Below are positions 15,790-24,038 of a stretch of DNA of 46,464 nt, piece by piece. The DNA is from an uncultured Erysipelotrichaceae bacterium (GTDB taxonomy: Bacteria > Bacillota_I > Bacilli_A > Erysipelotrichales > Erysipelotrichaceae), in NCBI GenBank assembly GCA_949289855.1, contig CASEPS010000009.1, positions 1 to 46,464 of the forward strand, written 5' to 3'. The notes under the pieces are model-generated. The model was given only the letters and a program-made list of their open reading frames with translations, was not told the origin of the DNA and searched no databases. The position numbers and the translations under genes were made by a program. Positions within the stretch are counted from its first letter, which is position 1. Every line of letters starts with the position of its first letter.

Positions 15790-17295
15790 TTAATAGCCAA
15801 AGATGGATTCTGGATGAATCTTGCATGGAGCACCTGCACCCTGGTCACAAAGATGGTTATACAGGTCATAACCCCATCCGGTATGAAATTCCAGTTCACC
15901 ATCCCAGTTCTGGGCAAACGATGAGAACTCTGAAGCATTACCAAGATAGAACAATTCGATATGCAGGTGGGTACCAGTGGATGAACCGGATGTACCAACA
16001 CGGGCAATCTGCTGACCTGGTGAAACAATGTCACCCACTTTGACAGAAATAGAATTGAGATACAGATGATAGTACTTGGCTCCATAGAGACCGCCATTTG
16101 CGACAAACAGCAGCACAATCTGGTTACCACCACCTGACCAGTAAGACTGGGTTGTCTGCCACTTGTTGGAGAAAGCACCACAAGGTGAACCATAATAGCC
16201 ATCTCCACAGCCATTGTATGTATAAAGGATGACACCCTGTCCGATAGCAACTACCGGTGTAACATTCTTGACAACATTGACACCATAGTCAGCACCAAGG
16301 TGTAAAGCACCAGAAGCATACATGAAGGAACCAGCACCAGGTGTCAGATGTGCACCAGGAATCGGATGATGGAAACCACTTGTACCGCTAGGTGTATAGG
16401 AACCATTGCCCTGGGCAGCATTTTCCATAGCAATGCGGTCAAGCTGATCAGAAATAGACTTCATCGTAGACTGGATGTCACTGATATCATCGGTGATCAT
16501 TTCCCGGTTTGTATTTTGTTCAGCAAGCTGTTTGTCGAGCTCACTTCTGACAAGTTCTGCTTCATAACGCATGGCAATGACCGAATCCTGTTTATCACTG
16601 ATTTCATTCTGGTCACTTTCCAGCTGTTTCTTATCTTCTTCCAATGCGGCCTTATCCTTTTCCAGTTGTGCCTTGATTTCCTGCAATTGCACAATCAGAT
16701 CGTTCAGTGTCAGCATTGATTTGCGGTTATAGTTGGTCATGTCGCTGAGGGTATTGGCAACACGGATAAAATCCTCAAATGTAGAAACACCCATGAGAAC
16801 ATCAAAGTATTTGTTCAACCGCATTGTATCTTGAGACTGTTCAATGCGGTCTCCTACTGCAGAGCGAAGATCATCGACCTCTTCCTGCTTGTCATCAATC
16901 AGGGCCTGTTCTTCATCAATATCAGCCTGCTTGTCATCAATTTCTTTCTGTTTATCAGCAATCTGTTTGTCAAGTGCTTCAATCTGTTCATTCAGATCAT
17001 TGATTTCAGATTCATAGTTCTTGATCTTTTCGACATATTCTGCAAGGTTATTGGAAATCTCTTCCCGCTTTGCATCAATCTCTTTGAGCTGTTCATTGAG
17101 TGCATCAGACTGGGAAGAAACATAGTCACGATAACCTTCACAAGCTTTCATGTCATCTTCATCAAGAGTAGCCGAGTTCGTACAAAGGTCTGTCCAGTAA
17201 GCCGTATCAGAATAATCTTCATCCGCCAGTACATGAACGGGTGTTATCAGTGAGGCGGTCATCACCACCACAAGTATCATTACCAGTTTTTTCAT
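15790..17295 (-). CDS. Secreted M23 peptidoglycan hydrolase with a coiled coil (PcsB/EnvC-like)
   Basis: The 501-residue protein has a signal peptide (about 1-24), a long charged coiled coil rich in Asp, Glu, Gln and Lys (about 60-290) and a C-terminal M23 metallopeptidase domain (about 315-500). The zinc ligands are visible as HLGADYG (HxxxD) and GTHLHIE (HxH). Such proteins cut peptide cross-links of peptidoglycan and are often activated by FtsEX through the coiled coil; that partner is an inference. The domain has several cysteines (NGCGDG, SPCGAF, NHLCDQ, APCKIHP), unusual for exported proteins of this group. The ATG at 17295 lacks a Shine-Dalgarno box; a TGC-TAAAAT element ends 8 nt before it. 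Confidence 0.9.
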   Translation of the reverse strand: MKKLVMILVVVMTASLITPVHVLADEDYSDTAYWTDLCTNSATLDEDDMKACEGYRDYVSSQSDALNEQLKEIDAKREEISNNLAEYVEKIKNYESEINDLNEQIEALDKQIADKQKEIDDKQADIDEEQALIDDKQEEVDDLRSAVGDRIEQSQDTMRLNKYFDVLMGVSTFEDFIRVANTLSDMTNYNRKSMLTLNDLIVQLQEIKAQLEKDKAALEEDKKQLESDQNEISDKQDSVIAMRYEAELVRSELDKQLAEQNTNREMITDDISDIQSTMKSISDQLDRIAMENAAQGNGSYTPSGTSGFHHPIPGAHLTPGAGSFMYASGALHLGADYGVNVVKNVTPVVAIGQGVILYTYNGCGDGYYGSPCGAFSNKWQTTQSYWSGGGNQIVLLFVANGGLYGAKYYHLYLNSISVKVGDIVSPGQQIARVGTSGSSTGTHLHIELFYLGNASEFSSFAQNWDGELEFHTGWGYDLYNHLCDQGAGAPCKIHPESIFGY

Positions 17296-17303
17296 ACTGC
17301 ACA

Positions 17304-17312
17304 ATTTTAGCA
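17304..17312 (-). promoter_or_regulatory. Extended -10 close to the M23 gene start
   Basis: The minus strand reads TGC-TAAAAT, 8 nt before the ATG, which predicts a leader of 0-2 nt. Confidence 0.5.
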
Positions 17313-17334
17313 GATCATTACCATAATGGAAATG

Positions 17335-17363
17335 ACAAAAAACTGCCGGATAACCAGCAGTTT
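17335..17363 (-). terminator. Terminator of tRNA-Glu
   Basis: AAACTGC and GCAGTTT frame a small internal TGG/CC pairing and TTAT loop, with a T run of six on the minus strand. Confidence 0.85.
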
Positions 17364-17369
17364 ACAGAG

Positions 17370-17443
17370 TGACATGTACGGGATTCGAACCCGTGAATGC
17401 CGCCTTGAGAGGGCGGTGTGTTAAGCCGCTTCACCAACATGCC
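17370..17443 (-). tRNA. tRNA-Glu (anticodon CUC)
   Basis: The acceptor GGCATGT pairs with ACATGTC (one G-U pair). The anticodon arm CCGCC-CTCTCAA-GGCGG gives CTC (codon GAG). The T arm ACGGG-TTCGAAT-CCCGT is canonical. CCA is not encoded. Confidence 0.96.
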
Positions 17444-17446
17444 ATA

Positions 17447-17462
17447 CGAGGGTTTCCCCTCG
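17447..17462 (-). other. GNRA-capped hairpin before tRNA-Glu
   Basis: CGAGGG-GAAA-CCCTCG on the minus strand ends 3 nt before the mature tRNA 5' end. It lies in the short 5' leader of the tRNA precursor and has no T run, so it may aid RNase P processing rather than end transcription. Confidence 0.55.
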
Positions 17463-17470
17463 GCTTGTTT

Positions 17471-17499
17471 ATTCTATATCAGAACAATGTTGAATGCAA
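17471..17499 (-). promoter_or_regulatory. tRNA-Glu promoter
   Basis: TTGCAT, 17 nt, TAGAAT on the minus strand. The -35 box is identical to that of the tRNA-Gln promoter. Confidence 0.7.
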
Positions 17500-17506
17500 C
17501 AATGAA

Positions 17507-17863
17507 TTAAGCATTGAGTGCATTCTTTGCTGCATCAACGATTTCCTTGAAGCCCTTTTCATCGTGAATAGCGATTTCGGAGAGCATCTTTCTGTTAACG
17601 TTGATGTTAGCAAGCTTGAGACCATGCATGAACTTGCTGTAAGAAAGATCATAAGGTCTGACTGCAGCGTTGATACGGGCAATCCAGAGCTTACGCATTT
17701 CCCTCTTGGTCTGCTTACGGCCAATGTAAGAATATCTCTGGCTGCGCATTACCTGTTCATGCGCTGTTCTGTAAAGAAGATGCTTGGAACCAAAATAACC
17801 TTTGGCAAGCTTCAAAACCTTCTTGCGTCTGTTACGTGTAGGTGTAGATCCTTTTACTCTCAT
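17507..17863 (-). CDS. rplT: 50S ribosomal protein L20
   Basis: L20 binds 23S rRNA early in large-subunit assembly and represses its own operon through the L20 leader. The 118 residues show the family start MRVKG, the [21 protein letters not shown] segment near 14-34, and [16 protein letters not shown] sequence (here [12 protein letters not shown]) near 60-70. An AGGAGG box precedes the ATG. It is the last protein gene of the infC-rpmI-rplT operon. Confidence 0.98.
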   Translation of the reverse strand: MRVKGSTPTRNRRKKVLKLAKGYFGSKHLLYRTAHEQVMRSQRYSYIGRKQTKREMRKLWIARINAAVRPYDLSYSKFMHGLKLANINVNRKMLSEIAIHDEKGFKEIVDAAKNALNA

Positions 17864-17881
17864 CTTTACTTAACCTCCTGA

Positions 17882-18103
17882 TTAACCCTGCAGCAGCTGC
17901 TTGTCACGCTTGAAATCACTGCTGGATGCAACTGTCTTCTTACGAAGGTGCATCTTCTGCTTGTGAGACTTGTTTGCTGCGAAATGGGATACATAGTTGT
18001 GCTTTGTTGACAGCTTGCCGCTGCCTGTAATCTTACAGCGCTTAGCGAAGGTCTTTTTTGTCTTCATCTTGATCTTCTTCGGCTTCTTTGCTTTTGCTTT
18101 CAT
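17882..18103 (-). CDS. rpmI: 50S ribosomal protein L35
   Basis: L35 is a small basic protein of the large subunit. The core [19 protein letters not shown] is typical. The product here is 73 residues because it begins with about 12 extra lysine-rich residues ([12 protein letters not shown]) before the usual start. The upstream ATG is preferred because AAAGGAG lies at the right distance. It sits 12 nt after infC and 18 nt before rplT. Confidence 0.96.
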   Translation of the reverse strand: MKAKAKKPKKIKMKTKKTFAKRCKITGSGKLSTKHNYVSHFAANKSHKQKMHLRKKTVASSSDFKRDKQLLQG

Positions 18104-18115
18104 ACTTCTTCTCCT

Positions 18116-18667
18116 TTACTTACCTTTTTTGGGCGCAAATACAACTGACATTGTATTGCCTTCCATACTTGGGGCTTTCTCGACATTTGCGATATCCGAG
18201 ATGTTTTCTGTAAATCTGTTCAACACTTCACGTCCAACTTCCTGACGGGTGATCATGCGGCCTCTGAACCGCATATCAATCCTGACCTTCTGGCCATCCT
18301 GAATCCACTCACGGGAACGGTTCAATTTGGTTTCGAAGTCGTGTTGATCGATAACCGGTGATACGCGCAGCGCCTTGACTTCTGTCACGTGCTGCTTCTT
18401 CTTTGCTTCTCTGGCCTTCTTCTGTGCCTCGAAGTGATACTTGCCGTAATCAAGGATCTTGCAGACAGGTGTCTTTGCATTTGGGGCAACACATAACAAG
18501 TCAAGATTCATATCATATGCCTTGTCGAGTGCCTCATGACGTGACATCGTTCCGAGCTGATCTCCATCCGGTCCAATGACAAGCACTTCCCGGAAACGGA
18601 TATTCTCGTTAACCAGATCTTCAGGTCCCTTTTTACCGCTGTTGTTGTTTCTTCTGAACTTTGCCAA
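18116..18667 (-). CDS. infC: Translation initiation factor IF-3
   Basis: IF-3 binds the 30S subunit, blocks premature 50S joining and checks start-codon pairing. The 183-residue protein has the N-domain VNENIRFREVLVIGPDGDQLG, the linker with DYGKYHFEAQKKAREAKKKQ and the C-domain strand KVRIDMRFRGRM. No ATG fits; the start is TTG at 18667, with AGGAGG 5 nt upstream, giving MAKFRRNNN. Non-ATG starts are usual for infC. It is first in the operon and lies just after the L20 leader terminator. Confidence 0.97.
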   Translation of the reverse strand: MAKFRRNNNSGKKGPEDLVNENIRFREVLVIGPDGDQLGTMSRHEALDKAYDMNLDLLCVAPNAKTPVCKILDYGKYHFEAQKKAREAKKKQHVTEVKALRVSPVIDQHDFETKLNRSREWIQDGQKVRIDMRFRGRMITRQEVGREVLNRFTENISDIANVEKAPSMEGNTMSVVFAPKKGK

Positions 18668-18810
18668 GTAAACCTCCTGTAATAATTGAAAAGCAGGTAC
18701 GGAAGCCGCACCTGCCATTTTACCCAGTAAAGATAATCCGGCATTACTACCCAGCTCCTTGGGAACTCGGGTGAGAAGCGGTGCTTCTTCTTTCCGTTTT
18801 TCAGATTACT
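18668..18810 (-). promoter_or_regulatory. Ribosomal L20 leader (attenuator) of infC-rpmI-rplT
   Basis: The minus-strand leader has AGAAGCACCGCTTCTCACCC and a stem CCC-(G)-AGTTCC-CAA-GGAGCT-GGG, the elements of the L20 leader of Bacillota that mimic the 23S binding site. A terminator follows: GCAGGT, loop, ACCTGC, TTTTC (about 18710-18675). Excess L20 would favour termination. Confidence 0.85.
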
Positions 18811-18815
18811 TGAAT

Positions 18816-18844
18816 ATTAAATACAATTATTCAGCTTTTGTCAA
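18816..18844 (-). promoter_or_regulatory. infC operon promoter
   Basis: TTGACA, 17 nt, TTTAAT on the minus strand, directly after the Asp23 gene. Confidence 0.88.
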
Positions 18845-18846
18845 CA

Positions 18847-19173
18847 TTAAATTTCAAATCCATTCACATTAACCGTCACATTATCTGCTTTAAAGCCGGT
18901 CATAAACAGAATGTTTTCGTAAATCTTGTTCTGCAAAAGCTCTGCTGTTGCATTGACATTTGCACCATACTTCACGCGGATATCAGCGGAAATGGACAAT
19001 ACACCATGATCAATTCTGATCGTGATTGGTTTGCTGAAACGTGTTCCCTTGACAGGAAGCGCATTATCGATATCAGAAATGCTGATTTCAGCAATGGATT
19101 CGAATACGGATTTGTTGATGGCAATCAAGCCATTCTCATTCTTTTTGTCTAATACAATGTAATCCTGTGCCAT
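18847..19173 (-). CDS. Asp23/Gls24-family protein
   Basis: The 108-residue protein matches the Asp23/Gls24 (DUF322) family: an N-terminal GLIAINKSVFESIAEISISDI stretch, a central VKGTRFSKPITIRIDHG strand pair and a C-terminal VTVNVNGFEI strand. Family members are linked to envelope stress (Asp23 is membrane-tethered in Staphylococcus; AmaP partners are common), but this short single gene has no such partner here. AGAGGTG precedes the ATG. A TGC-TATAAT element lies about 20 nt upstream, so it may have its own promoter after the RelA/SpoT-like gene. Confidence 0.85.
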   Translation of the reverse strand: MAQDYIVLDKKNENGLIAINKSVFESIAEISISDIDNALPVKGTRFSKPITIRIDHGVLSISADIRVKYGANVNATAELLQNKIYENILFMTGFKADNVTVNVNGFEI

Positions 19174-19193
19174 AGTTTCACCTCTTGCTTATT

Positions 19194-19202
19194 ATTATAG
19201 CA
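19194..19202 (-). promoter_or_regulatory. Possible promoter of the Asp23-like gene
   Basis: TGC-TATAAT extended -10 on the minus strand between the RelA/SpoT-like gene and the Asp23 gene. No clear -35. Confidence 0.5.
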
Positions 19203-19212
19203 AAAACCGCTT

Positions 19213-20586
19213 TCATTTGAAAACAACCGATATCTGATGTGTCAAAGTTGTTTCTATTGCTTCCTTGTGTTCCATGAAGTCATCTACCGTATGATATTTC
19301 TCTTCACAGAATTCCACAAATCTGCGGAAGACAGAAGAAATATTCAGCAGTTTTTCTTCATGTACCATCTCAATGACCTTCTCATCCGCAATTGCCCTGG
19401 CTGTTACGGTCAGAAAGAAGCGGCGCAGACTATCGGCATCCGTTTTGTCAAAGGAAGAAAAGGTATCTTCAAACCAGCCCGGCTGCACAATCAGCATCCG
19501 TATGACATGTACAAAATCATTGAGATCTTCATAATTGTTGCCCGGCTGCAGGGAAAACAGCATAGCGAAGAATATATGCCACTGAAAATCTTTGTTCATG
19601 ACCTCAACCCAGAATCTGCCAAGTATATCACAGAACGGGTCATCACTTGTATATGGTTTCTCCAGGAATATTTCCTCTTTCATATCGAGGTCCATTTCAG
19701 AAAGGTAGTTGAGATGTTCCAGGTAGTCAACCATCATTTCCCGGTTGTGGTCACCGTTAACAAAGTCACGGATATAGATGTACTGGGCAAGGATGGCACT
19801 GCATTTTTTGAAATCTGTTGTAAAACCGACAGATTCTATCATCTTCTTGTTCACAAGGTCATTGACAGACCTTGCCACAAACAATTTGAACCCCTTTTCA
19901 TCCATACCAATCTGTTTCCGCTTAGACTGTTCAGATATTTCGTCATACATGATTTCCAGCTGTCTGTCGACAACATCAAGATTATCCCGGATGGCCCCAA
20001 GCATGGATTTGTTAAACCGGTCATAGACAACAAATTCCGGATTTTTGTAAACAACCTGGTGTTCGATTTCACTCCAGAAATTATGAACGAGCGATTTGAT
20101 CTGCAATTCATAATTGATCTTGTTGCCATTGAACAGGTAATAACCATCAATCCGGTAAATGGTAAACCCATTGCGCTGGTACTGGGGCTGCGGCATGGCG
20201 AGGTTGAGATACACCCTGTCATCATCCAGGCACTTTGCATAGCCATCTTTTCCCTGTTTGTCAAAGTGGGTTAACAAGCCCTGATACAATTCATTTTCAT
20301 TGCGGATGAAGCGGCACTGGATGGTAATACCAACAAGATCAGAAAGATGGGCTACCGCATCTTCCCCGGCTTCATATTGCAGGTAAAACTTGTTGCGGAT
20401 GAGCTTTTCCTTGAGGCTTTCCACACCTTTGATGCGGCAATGGCAGTCAAGGATGATATCGGAATGTTTCTGCATCATATTGATGTAGAGATAGCGCAAT
20501 TGTCCCATCACATATTCATAACCTGCCTTATGCAGGGAAAAATACGCAATGGTTTCATCAATAAAATTAAATAGTTCAAGTTTCAT
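19213..20586 (-). CDS. RelA/SpoT-domain protein with a long C-terminal region
   Basis: Residues about 45-215 match the RelA/SpoT nucleotide synthetase fold: R51-I-K, D83 in SDLVGITIQC, E160 in NYELQIKS and the FWSEIEH segment ending at H176. D83 and E160 correspond to the metal-binding Asp and the catalytic Glu of (p)ppGpp synthetases. The G-loop, usually GYRSxH, is instead NGFTIYR (F141), and the arginines of GIRI and EIQIRT are T and K. Small alarmone synthetases have 200-260 residues; this one has 457. The last 240 residues are mostly helical with several Trp-Phe-rich stretches, and I do not recognise them. It could make an alarmone, modify tRNA like toxic relatives, or be inactive. It follows rsmF by 2 nt. 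Confidence 0.75.
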   Translation of the reverse strand: MKLELFNFIDETIAYFSLHKAGYEYVMGQLRYLYINMMQKHSDIILDCHCRIKGVESLKEKLIRNKFYLQYEAGEDAVAHLSDLVGITIQCRFIRNENELYQGLLTHFDKQGKDGYAKCLDDDRVYLNLAMPQPQYQRNGFTIYRIDGYYLFNGNKINYELQIKSLVHNFWSEIEHQVVYKNPEFVVYDRFNKSMLGAIRDNLDVVDRQLEIMYDEISEQSKRKQIGMDEKGFKLFVARSVNDLVNKKMIESVGFTTDFKKCSAILAQYIYIRDFVNGDHNREMMVDYLEHLNYLSEMDLDMKEEIFLEKPYTSDDPFCDILGRFWVEVMNKDFQWHIFFAMLFSLQPGNNYEDLNDFVHVIRMLIVQPGWFEDTFSSFDKTDADSLRRFFLTVTARAIADEKVIEMVHEEKLLNISSVFRRFVEFCEEKYHTVDDFMEHKEAIETTLTHQISVVFK

Positions 20587-20588
20587 AA

Positions 20589-21902
20589 TTATCTCAGTCT
20601 TAACGATTTAGGATATTTGTTCTTCAATGCCTTTCCATCACTATGTACTCCACCAAGGGCAAACCCATGCCATGTTGCAGCATACCATCCTTTTGGCAAA
20701 GGCTTTTGGATCTCTTCCCCATGCATATAGCGCATTGCTTCTTCATCGCTGAGCTCTGCTTCATGTCTGCATTTTGAAAACGATGACATAAACAGTGCAT
20801 GGTCTGGTTCAAAGCGGTTGCGTTTCATCACGCCAAGTCTTACACCCTGACATCTGATTCTGCATCGTCCTGTTTCATAGAAAGGTGCAGTGCTGCCATA
20901 GATAATATCATCAGCCGCATAAAGATATGGATAGGGAACTGTCAGATGTTCTTTAAGGAATTTCATTGCAACAGATGGAAGGCGGAAAGAAGTCTTCACT
21001 TTGCTTGCAGCTTCTGCGTTTCCTTCTTTGCGCATCTTTGCAATAAAGTGTCCTTCTCCCTCATCCATCGGGAAAATACGTATCGCTTTTTCTGTTTCGT
21101 GCGTTGTGGCAAAGGCGTTTCTGCCAAAGAAAACATGCACATCTTCCATCCGCATATCCGGATGCACTTCCAGAAACTTTGCGATAACTTCTTCATTTTC
21201 TTCCTTTGCAAATGTGCAGGTGGAATAGACAAGCACACCTCCTGGCCGTAATGCATTGTATGCATTTTCCAGAATTTCACTCTGCCGCTTTGCACACATC
21301 TGTACAAGGTCATAAGACCATTGGGCAACAGCTTCATCATTTTTGCGCATCATGCCTTCACCAGAACAAGGCGCATCACAGAGTACCGCATCAAAGAAGG
21401 CTGGAAATGCTTTGGGAATCTCTTTTGTATCACAATTGAGCACCAGGGTGTTGGCAGCCCCATGTCTTGTGATATTTTCTTCCAATATCCGGCAGCGGGA
21501 AGCATTGATTTCATTGACACAAAGAAATCCTGTATTGCCAAGCTTTTCCGCAATCTGGGTGCTTTTGGACCCCGGTGCTGCACACATGTCGAGTACCCGC
21601 ATACCCTTTTTGACATCCATGATCGTCACCGCTGAAGAAGCACTTGGTTCCTGAATATAGAACAGACCAGCCGCATATGCTGGTGTAAAGCCAAGATGTT
21701 TCTGTCCTTTGAGATAATAGCCATTATCCGCAAAGGGAGAAGGTTCCACATCCATTGGCACAACTTTGAAAAAGTCTTCTTTTGTGATACGCAATGTATT
21801 GATGCGGATACCGCGTCTTGCTTCTTTTTCAATGGAAGAAAGATAGGCAGGATATTCATCCTGTAACATATCTTTCATCCGCAACAGAAATTGTTCATTC
21901 AT
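20589..21902 (-). CDS. RsmF/NOL1-NOP2-Sun-type rRNA cytosine-C5 methyltransferase
   Basis: The enzyme transfers methyl from S-adenosylmethionine to C5 of a cytosine in rRNA. The 437 residues show QEPSASSA (about 85-90), the AdoMet loop VLDMCAAPGSKSTQ (about 103-117), motif IV DAPCSGEG with C179 and motif VI YSTCTF with C229, the two catalytic cysteines. The C-terminal part (about 300-437) is a PUA-like RNA-binding region seen in RsmF and YebU types. The exact 16S position is not decidable. The ATG overlaps the ribF stop by 4 nt, and the next gene starts 2 nt after the stop, so it is translationally coupled on both sides. Confidence 0.92.
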   Translation of the reverse strand: MNEQFLLRMKDMLQDEYPAYLSSIEKEARRGIRINTLRITKEDFFKVVPMDVEPSPFADNGYYLKGQKHLGFTPAYAAGLFYIQEPSASSAVTIMDVKKGMRVLDMCAAPGSKSTQIAEKLGNTGFLCVNEINASRCRILEENITRHGAANTLVLNCDTKEIPKAFPAFFDAVLCDAPCSGEGMMRKNDEAVAQWSYDLVQMCAKRQSEILENAYNALRPGGVLVYSTCTFAKEENEEVIAKFLEVHPDMRMEDVHVFFGRNAFATTHETEKAIRIFPMDEGEGHFIAKMRKEGNAEAASKVKTSFRLPSVAMKFLKEHLTVPYPYLYAADDIIYGSTAPFYETGRCRIRCQGVRLGVMKRNRFEPDHALFMSSFSKCRHEAELSDEEAMRYMHGEEIQKPLPKGWYAATWHGFALGGVHSDGKALKNKYPKSLRLR

Positions 21903-22825
21903 TTTTGACTCCTGAAATAACTGCGTACATTACGCCTGTCCTGTTCCAGCTGCATGATCAGATTTTCCTTGCTCTTGAATTTCATCTCACTTCTCATGAA
22001 ATGGGCAAAATCCAGGCGCATCCACTTGCCATACAGATCTCCTGAAAAATCAAAGAGATTGGCTTCCACAGAAATGTGGTCCATGTCATCAAATGTCGGA
22101 TTGATACCTACATTGACCATGGCTTCATATCTTTTATGTTCTACTTCTGCTATTGCTGCATAGACACCATTCTTTGGTAACAGATATTCTGCATCATATT
22201 GTACATTTGCAGTAGGAAACCCCATGCCGCTGCCACGGTGCTTGCCATGAATGACCTTTCCTTCAAGTCCATAGGCATAGCCAAGCATGGCATTGGCTTC
22301 TTCAATTCTGCCTTCTGTGATACAGCGGGAAATACGGGTAGAAGATATTTTACCCATTTCATCTTCAACCGGTTCAATGACACTCACCTCAAATGGTGCA
22401 TTGTCTTCTAAGAACTGTGCATTGCCGTTGCCATGGTAGCCAAAATGGAAGTCAAAGCCACAGACAAGTGCCTTGATGTTTAATGCACCAAGTACTTTAT
22501 TGAGAAAATCAGATGGATCCATCTCAGACATGTCCCTTGTGAAGTCAAGCAGGATGATATTGTCCATACCAAGCTCCACCGCTTTATTGATGCGCTGGCG
22601 CATGGTGGTAATATGCTTCACTTTCTGCATACCACGGATGACAACCCAGGGATCCGGATCAAAGGTGATCATCGCTGTTTCACAATGGTATTTGCCGGCA
22701 AGTTCAACCGTACGGGCAAGCAGTTTCTGATGACCAATGTGCAGACCATCAAAATAGCCAATACAGGCAGCTACCGGTGTGTTGATTTTCCTCAGATTGG
22801 AAAGATGAATATGCGAAATGCGCAT
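21899..22825 (-). CDS. ribF: Bifunctional riboflavin kinase/FAD synthetase
   Basis: RibF makes FMN and then FAD from riboflavin. The 308-residue protein has an N-terminal adenylyltransferase with the HIGH motif in CIGYFDGLHIGHQKLL (about 23-38) and STRISRC near 165, then the riboflavin kinase domain with GSGMGFPTANV near 205 and NVGINPTF near 240. The length is typical. The ATG at 22825 overlaps the truB stop by one base (TAATG) and has AAAGGGGG 8 nt upstream; an in-frame TTG farther upstream lies inside truB. Confidence 0.95.
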   Translation of the reverse strand: MRISHIHLSNLRKINTPVAACIGYFDGLHIGHQKLLARTVELAGKYHCETAMITFDPDPWVVIRGMQKVKHITTMRQRINKAVELGMDNIILLDFTRDMSEMDPSDFLNKVLGALNIKALVCGFDFHFGYHGNGNAQFLEDNAPFEVSVIEPVEDEMGKISSTRISRCITEGRIEEANAMLGYAYGLEGKVIHGKHRGSGMGFPTANVQYDAEYLLPKNGVYAAIAEVEHKRYEAMVNVGINPTFDDMDHISVEANLFDFSGDLYGKWMRLDFAHFMRSEMKFKSKENLIMQLEQDRRNVRSYFRSQK

Positions 22826-23670
22826 TACAACAACCCCCTTTGACAATGGTATATCCCGTCTTCACCTTTGACATACGCCGCAAGCATCGTATCACCTTTT
22901 GTAAAGATGACCTGTGGTACATTGCTGTGCAATGTGACATGTCTTCCTGAAAGGACATAGCGTTCATATATACCTGCTTCAACAAACTTCCAATCCTTAT
23001 CAATTACCCTTCTTGGATCAATAAACACCGGATGTTCTTTGAGTTCTTCAAATGTCTGTGCATCTTCAAGCGTTACATCTTCAATTCCCATGCGCACCAG
23101 GGAAGTCATCGTTGCCAGTTCTCCCAAAGACTGTGCAAAGTCACTGATCAGTGTGCGGATATAAGTGCCGGAAGAAACAACAGCATCCATGGCATAGACA
23201 TCATCATGAAGATGGGTAACAGAAAGCTTTGAAATATGTACCTTTCTTTCCTTTCGTTCCACCTCAATGCCCTTTCTTGCAAGGTCTACAAGTTTTTGTC
23301 CATTGATTTTGATGGCGGAATACATCGGCGGCACCTGCATACTGTCACCAAGAAACAAAAGACATGTCTTCTGCAATTCTTCTTCGCTATGCACAACGGG
23401 TTTTCTTTCCTCTAAGACTGTACCCCAGATATCACCTGTGTCTGTGCATTTGCCCATCACAAATTCCGCATGGTAATGCTTATGATCTTTGATGCAATAC
23501 GGTACAAGTTTTGTATATCTGCCAAGCAGAACAATCATGACCCCTGTCGCATTGGGATCAAGTGTACCTGTATGTCCTGCTTTCTTTTCCCGAAAGAGAT
23601 TGCGGCAGTTTCTGACGGCTGAGAAGCTTGTCATCTCTTCTGGTTTGTTCAAAATGATTACTGCGTCCAT
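22825..23670 (-). CDS. truB: tRNA pseudouridine-55 synthase TruB
   Basis: TruB converts U55 in the T loop of tRNAs to pseudouridine. The 281-residue protein has the catalytic aspartate D38 in KKAGHTGTLDPNATG, the NKPEEMTSF start and the YIRTLISDFAQSLG motif near 170. It is first in a run with ribF, rsmF and the RelA/SpoT-like gene. The ATG has no Shine-Dalgarno box; TGA-TATAAT ends 9 nt before it, so the mRNA may be leaderless. In many Bacillota truB-ribF follow rbfA; here that block sits elsewhere in the window (near 34 kb). Confidence 0.96.
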   Translation of the reverse strand: MDAVIILNKPEEMTSFSAVRNCRNLFREKKAGHTGTLDPNATGVMIVLLGRYTKLVPYCIKDHKHYHAEFVMGKCTDTGDIWGTVLEERKPVVHSEEELQKTCLLFLGDSMQVPPMYSAIKINGQKLVDLARKGIEVERKERKVHISKLSVTHLHDDVYAMDAVVSSGTYIRTLISDFAQSLGELATMTSLVRMGIEDVTLEDAQTFEELKEHPVFIDPRRVIDKDWKFVEAGIYERYVLSGRHVTLHSNVPQVIFTKGDTMLAAYVKGEDGIYHCQRGLL

Positions 23671-23679
23671 AACGTGCGT

Positions 23680-23688
23680 ATTATATCA
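23680..23688 (-). promoter_or_regulatory. Extended -10 close to the truB start
   Basis: TGA-TATAAT on the minus strand, 9 nt before the ATG. Predicted leader is 2-3 nt. Confidence 0.6.
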
Positions 23689-23773
23689 TCATTCTCTGTG
23701 ATACACGAACGCATAACAATGAAAGAAATGAAATAAGTTTCAGAAAAATTTGTGAATTTCTTGCAATTAAGTG

Positions 23774-23802
23774 TTGACAATGTTATGTACAAAGCGTATT
23801 GT
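23774..23802 (+). promoter_or_regulatory. Promoter of the lysine riboswitch transcript
   Basis: TTGACA, 17 nt, TATTGT, ending about 18 nt before the aptamer. Confidence 0.7.
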
Positions 23803-23820
23803 TATGACCATAGAAAACCG

Positions 23821-23974
23821 GATAGAGGTAGCGGCGCAGATGAGTATGGCATGGAGCTGGCAGGCTGGGAAGTGCAGGAAAGGTAATCGCCGCCGAACGA
23901 TATGCTGTGGCAGCAGGATATTGTGGGGATATGGAAAATATCCATATCACTCCTTCGCAAGAAGAGGCGCTATT
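23821..23974 (+). promoter_or_regulatory. Lysine riboswitch aptamer
   Basis: The L-box pattern is visible: GATAGAGGTAGCGGCGCAG, then GAGTATGGCATGGAGC, GCCGCCGAACG in the core, a stem GATATGG/CCATATC and a closing GAAGAGGCGCTATTG. GATAG (23821-23825) pairs with CTATT (23970-23974) as P1, as in B. subtilis lysC. The ligand call follows from these conserved core segments. Confidence 0.85.
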
Positions 23975-23990
23975 GCTTATGGAACACATA

Positions 23991-24021
23991 AACCGTATGT
24001 AATAGAGCATACGGTTTTCTT
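23991..24021 (+). terminator. Riboswitch expression-platform terminator
   Basis: AACCGTATG, loop TAATAGAG, CATACGGTT, TTCTT. It is 18 nt before the binding-protein start, so lysine should stop transcription of the transporter. Confidence 0.85.
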
Positions 24022-24038
24022 ATATGGAGGAGAAGAAT

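Noticed and set aside
18668..18718. An N-terminal extension of IF-3
   Set aside because: The added codons cover the L20 leader terminator and the ribosome site; TTG at 18667 fits better.
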